From CAVVEQ01 sp963804865 (GTDB taxonomy: Bacteria; Chloroflexota; Anaerolineae; Anaerolineales; Anaerolineaceae): 64,000 bases of DNA. This document shows positions 19,413 to 28,834 of the stretch, one piece after another. Numbering within the stretch: position 1 is the first letter of the stretch; the number at the start of each line of letters is the position of its first letter. A program made the position numbers and the translations under genes. Below the pieces are notes generated by a model, which was not told the DNA's origin, did not search any database, and was given only the letters and a program-made list of their open reading frames with translations. The DNA is taken from contig CAWDSH010000001.1 in the NCBI GenBank assembly GCA_963804865.1, forward strand, positions 806,001 through 870,000, given 5' to 3'.

Positions 19413-19421
19413 TGTTATAAT
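19413..19421 (+). promoter_or_regulatory. Extended -10 promoter, probably leaderless
   Basis: TGt-TATAAT ending six bases before the ATG at 19428; no Shine-Dalgarno sequence between. Confidence 0.5.
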
Positions 19422-19427
19422 TTTCAC

Positions 19428-19877
19428 ATGCCAGAAGAGACAGAATTGACCGAATCCCAGGTAAACGAAGAAATCCCCGATGATCTGCCTGTAGAAAATA
19501 AGAGCAACCGGGCTTTATTCTGGATCATACTGGGAGTGATTATCTTCCTTGGATTGATCATCACAGGGATCATTCTCTTGGCGAATCCCGCCACAGATAC
19601 CAACAAGATCCGCGATATTTTCATCATTTTCATGGCTTTGGAATCATTTATTATCGGGATAGCATTGATCGTTTTAGTCGTCCAGGTTTCTTTATTGATT
19701 AACCTGGTCAATAATGAGATTCGACCCATCCTCAAGAATACTGTTGATACAGTAAATAATCTAAAAGGAACGACAAAGTTCCTCAGTGAAGAATTGGTCT
19801 CACCTGTGATTAAGATGAATGAATACATGGCAGGTTTTAAACGCCTGCTTGATCTGTTACGCCCGTTTGGAAAATAA
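19428..19877 (+). CDS. Small membrane protein, unknown function
   Basis: A 149-residue protein: acidic N-terminus (PEETELTESQVNEEIPDD), two hydrophobic spans (about residues 27-50 and 60-83), then an amphipathic region (IRPILKNTVDTVNNLKGTTKF) resembling the methyl-accepting or YtxH-associated DUF948-like helices. It lies directly upstream of a YtxH-domain gene on the same strand, and such pairs are common; function is unknown. Confidence 0.75.
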   Translation: MPEETELTESQVNEEIPDDLPVENKSNRALFWIILGVIIFLGLIITGIILLANPATDTNKIRDIFIIFMALESFIIGIALIVLVVQVSLLINLVNNEIRPILKNTVDTVNNLKGTTKFLSEELVSPVIKMNEYMAGFKRLLDLLRPFGK

Positions 19878-19918
19878 TCAACGACGGGAATATTTCATAA
19901 TTCTGAAAGGAGATAAAA

Positions 19919-20254
19919 ATGTCTGATCGTGATGAATTTGGAGCATTTTTGGTAGGCTTGGTGGTGGGTGGAGTTACCGGTGCGGTCGTGGCACTTCTTT
20001 TCGCACCACAATCCGGAGAAGAAACGCGCACTTTGATTAAAGATAAAGCGATTGAATTGCGTGATAAAGCTGGTGATACCTACGAAGCAACCCGGGAAAA
20101 GGCGGAAGAAGTTGCAAATGAAGCTGTTAAACGTGCAGAAGCTTTATTGAAAGAAGCAAAATCCACTGCCCTTGAACTTCAGGAAAAAGGCAGGGTTCTG
20201 TTGGAACGCGAGAAGAAACCTGCAGACGTCAAGCCAAAAGCTGCAAAAGCGTAA
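19919..20254 (+). CDS. YtxH domain-containing protein
   Basis: A 111-residue protein with an N-terminal glycine-rich hydrophobic helix (FLVGLVVGGVTGAVVALLFAPQSG) characteristic of YtxH proteins, followed by a long charged helix rich in Lys, Glu and Ala. Preceded by a strong AAAGGAG ribosome-binding site. YtxH proteins are stress-associated in Bacillus; the role here is unknown. Confidence 0.85.
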   Translation: MSDRDEFGAFLVGLVVGGVTGAVVALLFAPQSGEETRTLIKDKAIELRDKAGDTYEATREKAEEVANEAVKRAEALLKEAKSTALELQEKGRVLLEREKKPADVKPKAAKA

Positions 20255-20268
20255 GATTAATTATTTAT

Positions 20269-20300
20269 AAAAAAGAGACTGGAATACCAGTCTCTTTTTT
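20269..20300. terminator. Bidirectional terminator
   Basis: Stem AAAAGAGACTGG/CCAGTCTCTTTT with four-base loop and a T run, between the YtxH gene and convergent nnrDE. Confidence 0.88.
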
Positions 20301-20301
20301 G

Positions 20302-21909
20302 TCATTTAAGCATTCTTAACACATCTGGTATTGAGTCAATCACGTCGCTTGCAATAACTGCAGCTTCATGACCAATTTTTTCTGCACTGATCAGCCCCGC
20401 TTGTGCATGGATCCAGGCGCCACTGATGGCTGCCTCGTAGGCACTCAGCCCCTGGGCGCGTAAGCCAGCTATCAATCCAGCCAGAACATCCCCTGTTCCA
20501 GCGCTGGCAAGAGCTGAAGTGGCTATGGGGATTGCGCATACCCTTCCACCCGGTTCAGCAACAATGGTCACGGCTCCCTTTAAGACAACGATCTGGCGCC
20601 ATTCATTTGAAAATTTCACCGCCGTTCCAATTCGATCTTTTTGGATTTGTTCCACCGATAATCCACAAAGTGTAGACATCTCGCCAGGATGAGGGGTCAG
20701 GATAGTACCCGGGGGTAACAGGCTGAACCAATTGGCGATTTGTGCCAGTAATTTCAATCCATCAGCATCAAATACAAGGGGTGGATTCTTTCTTTCATCT
20801 CCCTCACCTTTTTCATCCTCCCCCACGAATCCGATCTTTGTTTTCTTTGAATGAGAGATCTTATTGAAAAGGAATGCTTTGAGAAATTCGAATGTCGTGT
20901 CCTCAACTCCCCAACCTGGACCCAGCAATACGGAAGTAACCTTGGGTAAATTCTTCCTGACTATATCAGCGGCACTTTCTTCGATCACTCCCATTTCATG
21001 CGGCAGTACCAGCCATGTTGCTTCGGGAATTTGTCCTGCCAACACACCATATACTGGTCCTGGGACCGCCAGGCGGACTAATCCAGTTCCAATCCGGCAT
21101 GCAGCCCTGGCTGCCAGAAGTGCGGCACCCGTGTAATTTGTTGAACCAGCAACGATCAATGTGGTTCCAAATGTACCCTTATGGGAATCTCTTGATCTTT
21201 TTGGAAACATGGAACGAACAATTTTTACTGTCGCAACTTCCTGGGATACATCGTGCCAAACTGGGAGCTTGGCGGGAAAACCAAGGTCCACGACTTCCAA
21301 CCGACCAATATAATTGAACGCTGGAAATTGTAACAATCCTGTCTTGACTGCGCCCATGCATATTGTTACTTCCGTGGGGATGCATTCAGGTGCTGCTTCA
21401 CCGCTCTCACAATCCACTCCGGAGGGGCAATCCACAGCAACTACATGAAGATTCAGCTTCTGACCACGGACGAATTCCAGGATTTTTGTTATATCCTCAT
21501 CAAGGGGTAATCGGATCCCCGTTCCGAGGATACCATCCAGTAGAACGGACGAGCTCTCGAGCCATTCCTTAAGCCCAGCAAAATCCTCATGCATGCTGGA
21601 TTCCATGACCAGGCCGCCACATTGTTTGAGCTTCCTGATCAAAGGATCATTTTCTGGTCTTGGCCGTGCCAAATATGCCCAGGATTGCCAACCAGCTTGT
21701 CCCAATGCAGCCAGGGCAACCAGCGTGTCCCCCCCATTGTTTCCGGATCCAACCAGTCCTGTGACCACCTTTTTCCCACTGCCGTATGTTGATTGAATAA
21801 AATGCGCGAGGCCAAGCCCGGCTTTTGCCATCATCTTTTCATAGCTCAATCCACTCTGGTTGGCTTGAGTCTCAATTTCCTTCATCTCTGCCACAGTGAC
21901 AAGTTTCAT
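20302..21909 (-). CDS. nnrDE: Bifunctional NAD(P)H-hydrate epimerase / ADP-dependent dehydratase
   Basis: A 535-residue fusion that repairs damaged NAD(P)H hydrates. The N-terminal epimerase half carries GSGNNGGDTLVAL and AVDCPSGVD; the C-terminal ribokinase-like dehydratase half carries GPGWGVED, LTPHPGEMSTLCG and the ATP/ADP-site motif ASAGTGDVLAGLIAGL. A charged insert (SKKTKIGFVGEDEKGEGDE) sits between GPGWGV and the VFDADGLKLL motif, longer than usual. Divergent from the following membrane protein gene. Confidence 0.93.
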   Translation of the reverse strand: MKLVTVAEMKEIETQANQSGLSYEKMMAKAGLGLAHFIQSTYGSGKKVVTGLVGSGNNGGDTLVALAALGQAGWQSWAYLARPRPENDPLIRKLKQCGGLVMESSMHEDFAGLKEWLESSSVLLDGILGTGIRLPLDEDITKILEFVRGQKLNLHVVAVDCPSGVDCESGEAAPECIPTEVTICMGAVKTGLLQFPAFNYIGRLEVVDLGFPAKLPVWHDVSQEVATVKIVRSMFPKRSRDSHKGTFGTTLIVAGSTNYTGAALLAARAACRIGTGLVRLAVPGPVYGVLAGQIPEATWLVLPHEMGVIEESAADIVRKNLPKVTSVLLGPGWGVEDTTFEFLKAFLFNKISHSKKTKIGFVGEDEKGEGDERKNPPLVFDADGLKLLAQIANWFSLLPPGTILTPHPGEMSTLCGLSVEQIQKDRIGTAVKFSNEWRQIVVLKGAVTIVAEPGGRVCAIPIATSALASAGTGDVLAGLIAGLRAQGLSAYEAAISGAWIHAQAGLISAEKIGHEAAVIASDVIDSIPDVLRMLK

Positions 21910-21942
21910 ATTAACCTCTTATCTAAAACACGTGTGAGAATC

Positions 21943-21978
21943 CTATTATACCGCTCGTCATATTCAGACTGGTATAAT
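21943..21978. promoter_or_regulatory. Divergent promoter pair
   Basis: Minus strand: TATAAT at 21948-21943 for nnrDE. Plus strand: extended -10 TGg-TATAAT at 21970-21978, ending six bases before the ATG at 21985, so the plus-strand transcript is probably leaderless. No good -35 box is visible on either strand. Confidence 0.5.
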
Positions 21979-21984
21979 CCTCCC

Positions 21985-23544
21985 ATGCGCCGGACCTTAT
22001 ATACAGTGGTTTTCTTCTCAGGCTTTTCCAGTCTGGCAGTCGAATTTACTGCATCCCGATTATTGGGAAATTTCTTCGGAACCAGTAACCTGGTATGGGC
22101 CAGTATCATCGGTTTGATCCTCATCTATTTGACTGCCGGTTACTTCCTGGGAGGTGCCTGGTCAGATCGTTCACCAAGGATAAAAACATTTCTGACCATT
22201 CTGATCTGGGCGGCATTTTTCATAGGTTTTATTCCGATCATTGCCAGGCCGATCCTCAGGTTCGCAAGCCAGGCTTTTGAGCAATTTGAGTTTGGAATTC
22301 TGGCAGGTTCGTTCGTTGCCGTTATGATCCTTTTTTGCATCCCTGTCACCCTCCTTGGAACAGCCTCACCTTTTGCCATCCGGTTGGCTATCCGCGATAC
22401 CAATGATGCCGGGAAAACCTCAGGTCAAATTTATGCCATATCCACCCTGGGTTCATTTCTGGGTACTTTTCTCCCAGTGCTTGTTCTGATACCGACCATC
22501 GGTACTTACCGTACTTTTCTCGCCATAAGTGGTCTGCTTCTTGTGGTGGTTTTATTCTTTATGTGGCGGTCAGTGAATCTCAAATCAGCTCTGATCTATT
22601 TATGGATGCCGGTTATTATCCTGATCCTGGCAATAATTGGGATCGAAGGAACTGATAAGAATTCGCCCGGTCTTTTATTTGAAACCGAATCAGCCTACAA
22701 CTATATTCAAGTCCAGGAGCTTGATGGCTACCGGTATTTGCGATTGAACGAGGGGCAAGGTATCCATTCCATTTGGCATCCTTCGGAATTATTCTATGCT
22801 GGACCTTGGGAAGAGGTATTGGTGGCACCATTCTTTAACCCTGCTCCATATGATCCTTCCAACATTTCGAGTATGGCCATCATAGGGCTTGCGGCAGGTA
22901 CCACTGCCAGGCAGGCAAGCGTTGCATTTCCAGGGGTACAAATCGATGGATTTGAGATCGACCCCCGCATCATTTCTGTCGGTAAAGAATACTTCGGTAT
23001 GGATTTGCCCAATCTGATCGCAATCGCGCAGGATGGGCGTACTGGTCTGAAGAATAGCTCAAAAAAGTATCAGCTGATAAGTGTGGATGCCTATCGCCCT
23101 CCTTATATTCCCCCTCACCTCACCACTCGGGAATTTTTCCGTATTGTGCGTGAGCATCTCTCTGATGATGGTGTCATGGTCATCAACGTCGGGCGTGCTC
23201 CAGAAGACCGGAGATTGGTGGATGCACTTTACAACACGATTGCAGTTGAATTTCCTACGCTGTATGTGATGGATCTGCCGCTTTCATTCAACACCTTGAT
23301 TTATGCATCAGCAAGTCCAACTTCAATTGCCAACCTTTCCACTAATTATGATGCCCTTCTTCAAAATCCTAATACGCCGACAATTCTCCTGCAATCCATT
23401 CAGGTTGCATTGAATAATCTTCAATCGTCTCCAGAGATTAACCAAGAATTGGTTTTTACAGATGATTTGGCACCCGTCGAAGGGATCACCAACAGCATGA
23501 TCCTGCATTTCTTATTATCTGATCAGGTAGAACAGCTGCAATGA
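21985..23544 (+). CDS. Membrane-fused spermidine synthase-like protein
   Basis: A 519-residue protein: about seven membrane spans (residues 1-220, starting TLYTVVFFSGFSSLAVEFTASRLLG) followed by a cytoplasmic Rossmann methyltransferase-fold domain with IIGLAAGTTARQAS, GFEIDPRIISVGKEYF and ISVDAYRPPYIPPHL, as in spermidine-synthase-like proteins. This fused architecture is widespread, but aminopropyl transfer has rarely been shown, so substrate is open. The frame is open 64 codons upstream; ATG 21985 is supported by the promoter and the family start. Its stop overlaps the next ATG by four bases. Confidence 0.82.
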   Translation: MRRTLYTVVFFSGFSSLAVEFTASRLLGNFFGTSNLVWASIIGLILIYLTAGYFLGGAWSDRSPRIKTFLTILIWAAFFIGFIPIIARPILRFASQAFEQFEFGILAGSFVAVMILFCIPVTLLGTASPFAIRLAIRDTNDAGKTSGQIYAISTLGSFLGTFLPVLVLIPTIGTYRTFLAISGLLLVVVLFFMWRSVNLKSALIYLWMPVIILILAIIGIEGTDKNSPGLLFETESAYNYIQVQELDGYRYLRLNEGQGIHSIWHPSELFYAGPWEEVLVAPFFNPAPYDPSNISSMAIIGLAAGTTARQASVAFPGVQIDGFEIDPRIISVGKEYFGMDLPNLIAIAQDGRTGLKNSSKKYQLISVDAYRPPYIPPHLTTREFFRIVREHLSDDGVMVINVGRAPEDRRLVDALYNTIAVEFPTLYVMDLPLSFNTLIYASASPTSIANLSTNYDALLQNPNTPTILLQSIQVALNNLQSSPEINQELVFTDDLAPVEGITNSMILHFLLSDQVEQLQ

Positions 23545-24207
23545 AAATCACAAGATCCATGATTAAGCTGTTAGTCATTACTTTGATCCCATTTATTTTG
23601 ATCATGACATCAGTGCGTTTGTTGATCACACCCGTATTTCCCCGGATTGAATATAACCTTCCTGGATTTCCTGAAGATGAATTCGGTTTCACGAAAACGG
23701 ATCGCTTGTATTGGTCCAGATTTGCGGTCGATTATTTGGTTAATAGTGAAGGGATTAACTTCCTGGCTGACCTGTCATTTGAGGATGGTGCTGCGATTTT
23801 CAATCAACGCGAATTAAACCATATGCAGGACGTAAAAGTAGTTGTCCAGGGGATGATCAAATCATGGTTCGCAATTATTGTTGCTTTGATATTATTATAT
23901 GTGCTTGCCTATCGACTCAAGAACAGGAAGGATTTTTGGCAGTCATTCGAACTTGGCGGTTGGGTTACGATCGGATTGATTGGTCTCATCATCGTAACTG
24001 TATCTCACAAGTTTTGATGCCCTGTTTATTGGTTTTCATCGGATCTTTTTTACCGGCGATACATGGCTCTTTTACACATCTGACACCTTGATCCGCCTCT
24101 TCCCGGAAAGATTTTGGTCTGATGCCTTCTTCGGGATAGGTTTGCTTTCATTGATTGGAGCCGGACTGGCAATTTTATTGGGAAAATACCTGTCGAAAAA
24201 ATATTAG
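23541..24207 (+). CDS. DUF1461/TIGR01906 membrane protein, frameshifted
   Basis: Frame one (23541-24017) gives an N-terminal span, an extracytoplasmic segment and two further spans, ending TVSHKF and stop. The next frame continues from about 24016 as DALFIGFHRIFFTGDTW and LIRLFPERFWSDAFFGIG to a stop at 24205-24207. FHRIFF, GDTW and LFPERFW are the conserved C-terminal part of the DUF1461 family. Removing one T from the four-T run at 24012-24015 joins them into 221 residues, the normal family length with four spans. Function unknown. Translationally coupled (ATGA) to the preceding gene. Confidence 0.82.
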
Positions 24208-24230
24208 AATCCACACTCTCACACTCATAA

Positions 24231-24262
24231 AAAAGAACGGATTCTGTCGAATCCGTTCTTTT
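24231..24262. terminator. Bidirectional terminator
   Basis: Stem AAAAGAACGGATTC and its complement with loop tgtc, flanked by A and T runs; lies between convergent DUF1461 and gpmA genes. Confidence 0.88.
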
Positions 24263-24277
24263 GTGATCCGATAAAAA

Positions 24278-25025
24278 TTACTTCGCTTTGCCTTGGTTCT
24301 TGACCGCATCCATGGCTTTTTGAACTGCATCCTGGTCACCCAGGTAATAATGACGGATAGGTTTTAGATTATCGTCCAGTTCATAGACCAGCGGTATACC
24401 TGTCGGTATATTCAAACCGACAATTTCATCATCAGGGATATTATCCAAGTATTTCACCAATGCCCGCAGGCTGTTTCCATGTGCCGCGATAAGTACTTTT
24501 TTGCCATCTCTTGATGACTGGTGCCATGGTCGCATGCCAGTAAGGCAGGAATCTATCAACCGTGTCCTTAAGGCATTCCGTGGTGGGTAACTCCTCCTTG
24601 GTCAAGTCAGCATAGCGGGCATCTTTTCCCGGATATCTCTCATCATTATTCTCAAGAGCGGGTGGACGGGTATCGTAGCTGCGCCGCCAGATATGGACTT
24701 GCTCCTCGCCGAATTTTTGAGCTGTTTCCGCTTTATTCAATCCCTGCAGCGCACCATAATGCCTTTCATTGAGCCGCCAGGAATTGATCACCGGCAGGTA
24801 CATACGATCCATCTCGTCCAGAGCGATCCACAAGGTGCGGATTGCTCTTTTTAGAACTGATGTATAGCAAATATCAAACTCATAACCACCGGCTTTCATC
24901 AGCTTTCCCGCTTCGTGAGCCTCTAGTACACCTTTATCAGATAGGTCGACATCAGTCCAACCGGTGAAACGGTTCTCCATATTCCATGTGCTCTCACCAT
25001 GTCTGAGTAAAACTACTTTATACAT
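24278..25025 (-). CDS. gpmA: 2,3-bisphosphoglycerate-dependent phosphoglycerate mutase, frameshifted
   Basis: Glycolytic interconversion of 3- and 2-phosphoglycerate. The first frame carries LLRHGESTWNMENRFTGW (phosphohistidine motif), RLNERHYGALQG and WRRSYDTRPP, up to WHATMAPVIK; the second resumes at DGKKVLIAAHGNSLRAL. One extra base within 24506-24513 (AGAGA context) separates them. Joined, the protein has 248 residues, standard for GpmA. The ATG at 25025 has GGAGG six bases upstream. An in-frame loss of the second catalytic His motif would inactivate the enzyme, so a sequence error is more likely than a real truncation. Confidence 0.9.
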
Positions 25026-25055
25026 ACCATCCTCCAACTTTCATGCGTAATAAAT

Positions 25056-25089
25056 TTTGTAGCGCAAGCGATCATCCTTGCGCTACAAA
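25056..25089 (-). terminator. Terminator of the ugpC-type gene
   Basis: A 13-bp perfect stem (arms TTTGTAGCGCAAG and complement) with an 8-base loop, followed on the minus strand by an A/T-rich tail; between ugpC and gpmA. Confidence 0.75.
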
Positions 25090-25113
25090 GTATAAACTTA
25101 AATATTCCCGAAA

Positions 25114-26226
25114 TTATTTAATTGTTTTCGGATTCTCCGCATCCGAGCTGGGATCAAAGAGTTGGATGCGGTCCATGTTGAAATCAACTTCCACTTCTTC
25201 ACCCACCTTGAAGCGGGTTCGCGGATCGACACGTGCAGTGAAGCTGTGCTTGCCGGCCACGAGGTAAAGGAAGATTTCGTTTCCCATTAATTCAGTCACA
25301 TCCACTTTGGCTTTAACTTTGGATGTATGAATTCCGGGTGGTATGAATGCCGGGTTGAAAATATCCTCGGGTCGAATTCCAAAAATGATTTCCTTGCCGG
25401 CATGGGGTAGATAAGTATCCTTATATTGTGCAGGGATTTTCACCACCAACTCACCTGCATCCACAAGGAGATCATTGCCATCTTTGCGCAGTTTTGCGGG
25501 GAAGAAATTCATGGCGGGAGAGCCGATGAATCCAGCAACGAAAAGATTATCCGGATGATCATAGAGATGTTGCGGTGTATCCAGTTGTTGCAGGATCCCT
25601 TTGTTCATCACAGCGATACGGGTGGCCATGGTCATCGCTTCGGTCTGATCATGAGTAACGTAAATGAAGGTGGTCTGCAGGCGGTGATGCAGCTTGCTGA
25701 TCTCAGCGCGAGTTTGAACGCGCAGCTTGGCATCCAGGTTCGAAAGAGGTTCATCAAACAGGAAGACCTTGGGTTCACGGACGATGGCACGGCCTACGGC
25801 AACTCGCTGTCGTTGACCACCTGAAAGTTCGCGAGGTTTACGTTTCAGCAAGCCCTCTATTCCGAGGATACCTGCTGCTTCTTCCACACGGCGTTTGATT
25901 TCTTCCTTTGGGACCTTGCGTAATTTCAATCCGAATGCCATGTTATCATACACAGTCATATGCGGGTAAAGCGCATAAGATTGGAACACCATGGCAATAT
26001 CGCGATCCTTGGGGGGGACCTCATTAACGACCGTGTCTCCGATGATGACCTTCCCACCAGATACCTCTTCGAGACCAGCCAGGCAGCGCAGCGCAGTTGT
26101 TTTACCGCAGCCCGACGGTCCAACCAGTACCAGGAATTCCTTGTCGGCAACTTCGAGGTTAAGATCGTTCAGAGCTACAAAATCACCAAACTTCTTTGTT
26201 ACATGATCGTATGTTACACCAGCCAT
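25114..26226 (-). CDS. ugpC: Sugar ABC transporter ATPase (UgpC/MsmX/MalK type)
   Basis: A 370-residue carbohydrate-importer ATPase: Walker A GPSGCGKTT (residues 36-44), Q-loop VFQSYALYPHMTVYDN, signature LSGGQRQRVAVGRAI, Walker B FLFDEPLSNLDAK, switch YVTHDQTEAM, and a C-terminal TOBE/regulatory half. ATG 26226 with GGAGGAAATT upstream was chosen over the longer open frame. No permease or binding protein is adjacent, so it may be a shared ATPase as with MsmX in Bacillus; the importer at 60.8-64 kb lacks one. Confidence 0.92.
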   Translation of the reverse strand: MAGVTYDHVTKKFGDFVALNDLNLEVADKEFLVLVGPSGCGKTTALRCLAGLEEVSGGKVIIGDTVVNEVPPKDRDIAMVFQSYALYPHMTVYDNMAFGLKLRKVPKEEIKRRVEEAAGILGIEGLLKRKPRELSGGQRQRVAVGRAIVREPKVFLFDEPLSNLDAKLRVQTRAEISKLHHRLQTTFIYVTHDQTEAMTMATRIAVMNKGILQQLDTPQHLYDHPDNLFVAGFIGSPAMNFFPAKLRKDGNDLLVDAGELVVKIPAQYKDTYLPHAGKEIIFGIRPEDIFNPAFIPPGIHTSKVKAKVDVTELMGNEIFLYLVAGKHSFTARVDPRTRFKVGEEVEVDFNMDRIQLFDPSSDAENPKTIK

Positions 26227-26260
26227 AATTTCCTCCTTCCGGAATGAGTATAGTGATTTG

Positions 26261-26290
26261 ATTATAGTGCTATTTTTATTCATTTGACAA
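26261..26290 (-). promoter_or_regulatory. Promoter of the ugpC-type gene
   Basis: Minus strand TTGTCA (26290-26285), 18-base spacer, TATAAT (26266-26261); a good vegetative promoter 35 bases before the start codon. Confidence 0.65.
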
Positions 26291-26338
26291 GCACTTAATT
26301 TCATGAGAATTTCATGACTTACCTAATGTTCAAAAATA

Positions 26339-26369
26339 AAAAACCAGGCATTTCGAATGCCCGGTTTTT
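26339..26369 (-). terminator. Terminator of the aminotransferase gene
   Basis: Stem ACCAGGCATT/AATGCCCGGT (one mismatch) around tcg, flanked by A and T runs on both sides. Confidence 0.78.
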
Positions 26370-26386
26370 ATAGATCATAAGATCAG

Positions 26387-27481
26387 CTAGAAATTCCCTA
26401 GAGCTTCCAGCACTTCATCAATATCCTTTTCACCCATCAATGGTGACATCGTCCCAATTCGGAAGATTTTTTCCTTGAGTGCTCCAAGACCAGGGGAGAT
26501 CTTGATATGGTAGTTTTCGGAAAGATGATTAACGATCTTTAGACTTGAAATCCCTTCTGGAGCCCAGGCAGCAGTGAGCACTGGCGACATGATTTCATCC
26601 GGCGTGAATAACTTATAACCTAACCGTCGCAGACCTTCGCGCAGCCTGAGTGCCAGACTGCGATACCGGTCTAATCGCACTTCTATGCCCTCAGCCATAA
26701 GCTGCTCCAATCCAATTTTCAAGGCAGCAACATTATTGCTGGACATGGTTACCGGTGTGGGATGCCAATCTGCCCATTCTGTGCCATATTTCCGCCAGGT
26801 CCTCAAATTGCAGTACCAGCCGTGCGGTTGAAATTCAAGCCGGTCTACGGCTTCCCAGCCCCGTTTTCCTACTGCGCAGGGTGCTAATCCGGGAGGTGCG
26901 CCCAAACATTTCTGAGTGGCTGATGCACAAAAATCAAGACACCAATCATCCATGTGGAACGGTACTCCTCCCAATGAGGACACAGCATCTACAAAGAAAT
27001 ACGCGCCTTTCTTTCGTACTATCGGACCAATGAGATCGATCGGGTTGAGAATCGTGGTTGATGTCTCGAGGTGAACTATTGCCGCACCTTTTGCATCGGG
27101 ATGTTCATCAAAGGCTTTTTCAAATTGGTCCGCTGTTAAAACCGATCCCCATTCAGCTTTCACAGGTACGACCTTTAACCCGTAACACTCAGCTATGCTA
27201 ATTAACCTATCACCAAAGAATCCGTTATTTCCCACCAGGATCTTTTCACCTGTGGCAAATGCACTGCCCAGGCAGGCATCGATCGCCGTTGTACCTGAAC
27301 CTGGCATAAGAAAAACATCTCCGCTTGTATTGATTACTCTCTTCAGTAAATTAATTGTCTCATTATAAAAAGCAGTCCATGCATCTCCATAATGTGGTTG
27401 CACTGGACTACCCATCGCTTGCAGAACTGCAGGATCTACCTCAACAGGACCAGGGATCATCAGCTTTAGATTCTGACCCAT
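26387..27481 (-). CDS. Class V aminotransferase (alanine/serine-glyoxylate or PucG-like)
   Basis: A 364-residue PLP enzyme of the alanine-glyoxylate aminotransferase family. It opens LMIPGPVEVDP, has MPGSGTTAIDA for cofactor phosphate binding, FFVDAVSSLGGVP with the PLP Asp, and the Schiff-base Lys191 in SATQKCLGAPPG. Family members transaminate glyoxylate with alanine or serine; PucG uses ureidoglycine in purine breakdown. The xanthine-dehydrogenase and fdrA genes within 17 kb make a purine role worth considering, but nothing in the sequence decides it. Single gene with its own terminator. Confidence 0.87.
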   Translation of the reverse strand: MGQNLKLMIPGPVEVDPAVLQAMGSPVQPHYGDAWTAFYNETINLLKRVINTSGDVFLMPGSGTTAIDACLGSAFATGEKILVGNNGFFGDRLISIAECYGLKVVPVKAEWGSVLTADQFEKAFDEHPDAKGAAIVHLETSTTILNPIDLIGPIVRKKGAYFFVDAVSSLGGVPFHMDDWCLDFCASATQKCLGAPPGLAPCAVGKRGWEAVDRLEFQPHGWYCNLRTWRKYGTEWADWHPTPVTMSSNNVAALKIGLEQLMAEGIEVRLDRYRSLALRLREGLRRLGYKLFTPDEIMSPVLTAAWAPEGISSLKIVNHLSENYHIKISPGLGALKEKIFRIGTMSPLMGEKDIDEVLEALGNF

Positions 27482-27585
27482 AAAAGAGTTCCTCTCTGTC
27501 TAGGGATTTATTTCACTCAAATCTTACCACTTGAACCAAAAACAGCTTAGTGGCATATATCATGAATAACCAGGAGGTCAATCAA

Positions 27586-28720
27586 TCACAGCTTCCGTAT
27601 ATAAACTCGATGTTTCTTGTAAAAATCAATACCCAATCTTTTCATTTCATTTTGCATACGATCATTATCCACACCCACTTGAACAATATCAACATGCTTA
27701 AATCCACCTTCCAGCACGCTCTTATGCATTTCACTGAAAAGAATGGCCGTCCCTCCCATGCCCCGATAAGCATCGACAATGCCTGCACCGTTGATATTTA
27801 ACCATTCCGTCCTTCTCATTTCCAGGAGCATATCGAACCAGCCGAAGAGGGAAAAAACGTCCTTTTTGTCTTTGGATAGCTGCTGAAATATCCGGGTAGG
27901 CAAATAAATAGCCAACTGGTGTTTCATCCTTGAAAAGGATTTTAATAAAGCGTGGATCGGCAAACCACAACAGCTGATTTGCCATTGAATGGACCTCGTC
28001 ATCCGTGAGAGGTACATTCCCCTGGGTGCCCTCAAGACTGTCATTATAAAGATCGCGCATTTTTGGTAATAACTTTAATATGTCGATTCGATGCTTGAAG
28101 CGTTCCACCCGTAATCCCCTTTTACTTTGAACGCGCCGGGAGATCTCATGAATCCCTTCCGGGAATTCTGTATGTGCATCCATATAACCGGATACGATAT
28201 CGCTATCTTTCTGGAAACCCGCATCTTCAACCAACTCTGGATAATAGGAAGGGTTGTATGGAATTCCAAATGCGGGTCGGAGTTCAAATCCTTCAATGAG
28301 CAGACCCAACCCATCAAGGGCATTAAACCCCTTTGGACCCATCACCTGGGTTAATCCTCGTTCTCGTGCCCAATCAAATCCAGCATTAAAAAGTGCTCTC
28401 GAAACGTCGTTGTCGTTAATTGATTCGAAAAGGGTAAAAAAAGCCGTTTTCTCGTGATTAAAGTCGTTATAACGTTCGTTATTTAATACTGCCAACCGCC
28501 CAACAACACCGCTTGAGGGAGAGTACGCTAAGAAGAAGCCAGCATCTGAATGCGTGAAAAAGGGATTTTTCTGTCGGTCCAATTTCGCTTCAATTTCACG
28601 TTGTAGCGGAGGAACCCATTCGGGTATTTGATGGTAGATCAAAAAAGCAAATCTACAGAAATCCCTCACTTGCTGCTTATTTCGCGTTTCGATTATTTTT
28701 ATTTGTATTTGTTCGCTCAT
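27586..28720 (-). CDS. GNAT-like acyltransferase family protein, frameshifted
   Basis: The first frame (28720 to about 27857) starts MSEQIQIKIIETRNKQQVRDF and includes LTQVMGPKGFNALDGLG and GYLFAYPDISAAIQRQKGRF; the second resumes as LFGWFDMLLEMRRTEWLNINGAG, DAYRGMGGTAILFSEM and ends YIRKL. Removing one base from the six-base run at 27852-27857 gives 377 residues. The R-x-x-G-x-G/A-type motif (YRGMGGTAILF) and the tail fit the large two-domain GNAT-like proteins of unknown substrate. Divergent from the glycosylase gene. Confidence 0.78.
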
Positions 28721-28834
28721 TCTGGTTAAAAATTATAGTATAGTCTTCACTTCTCATGCTATCGATAATATGTGACCTATTTACTTTTTAGAATTTATGT
28801 ACTAGTATATATGCACAATTAACACGGAGGACAT

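Noticed and set aside
24015..24207. Independent small gene after the DUF1461 stop
   Set aside because: The sequence continues the conserved C-terminal half of the same family in the neighbouring frame, without its own ribosome-binding site.
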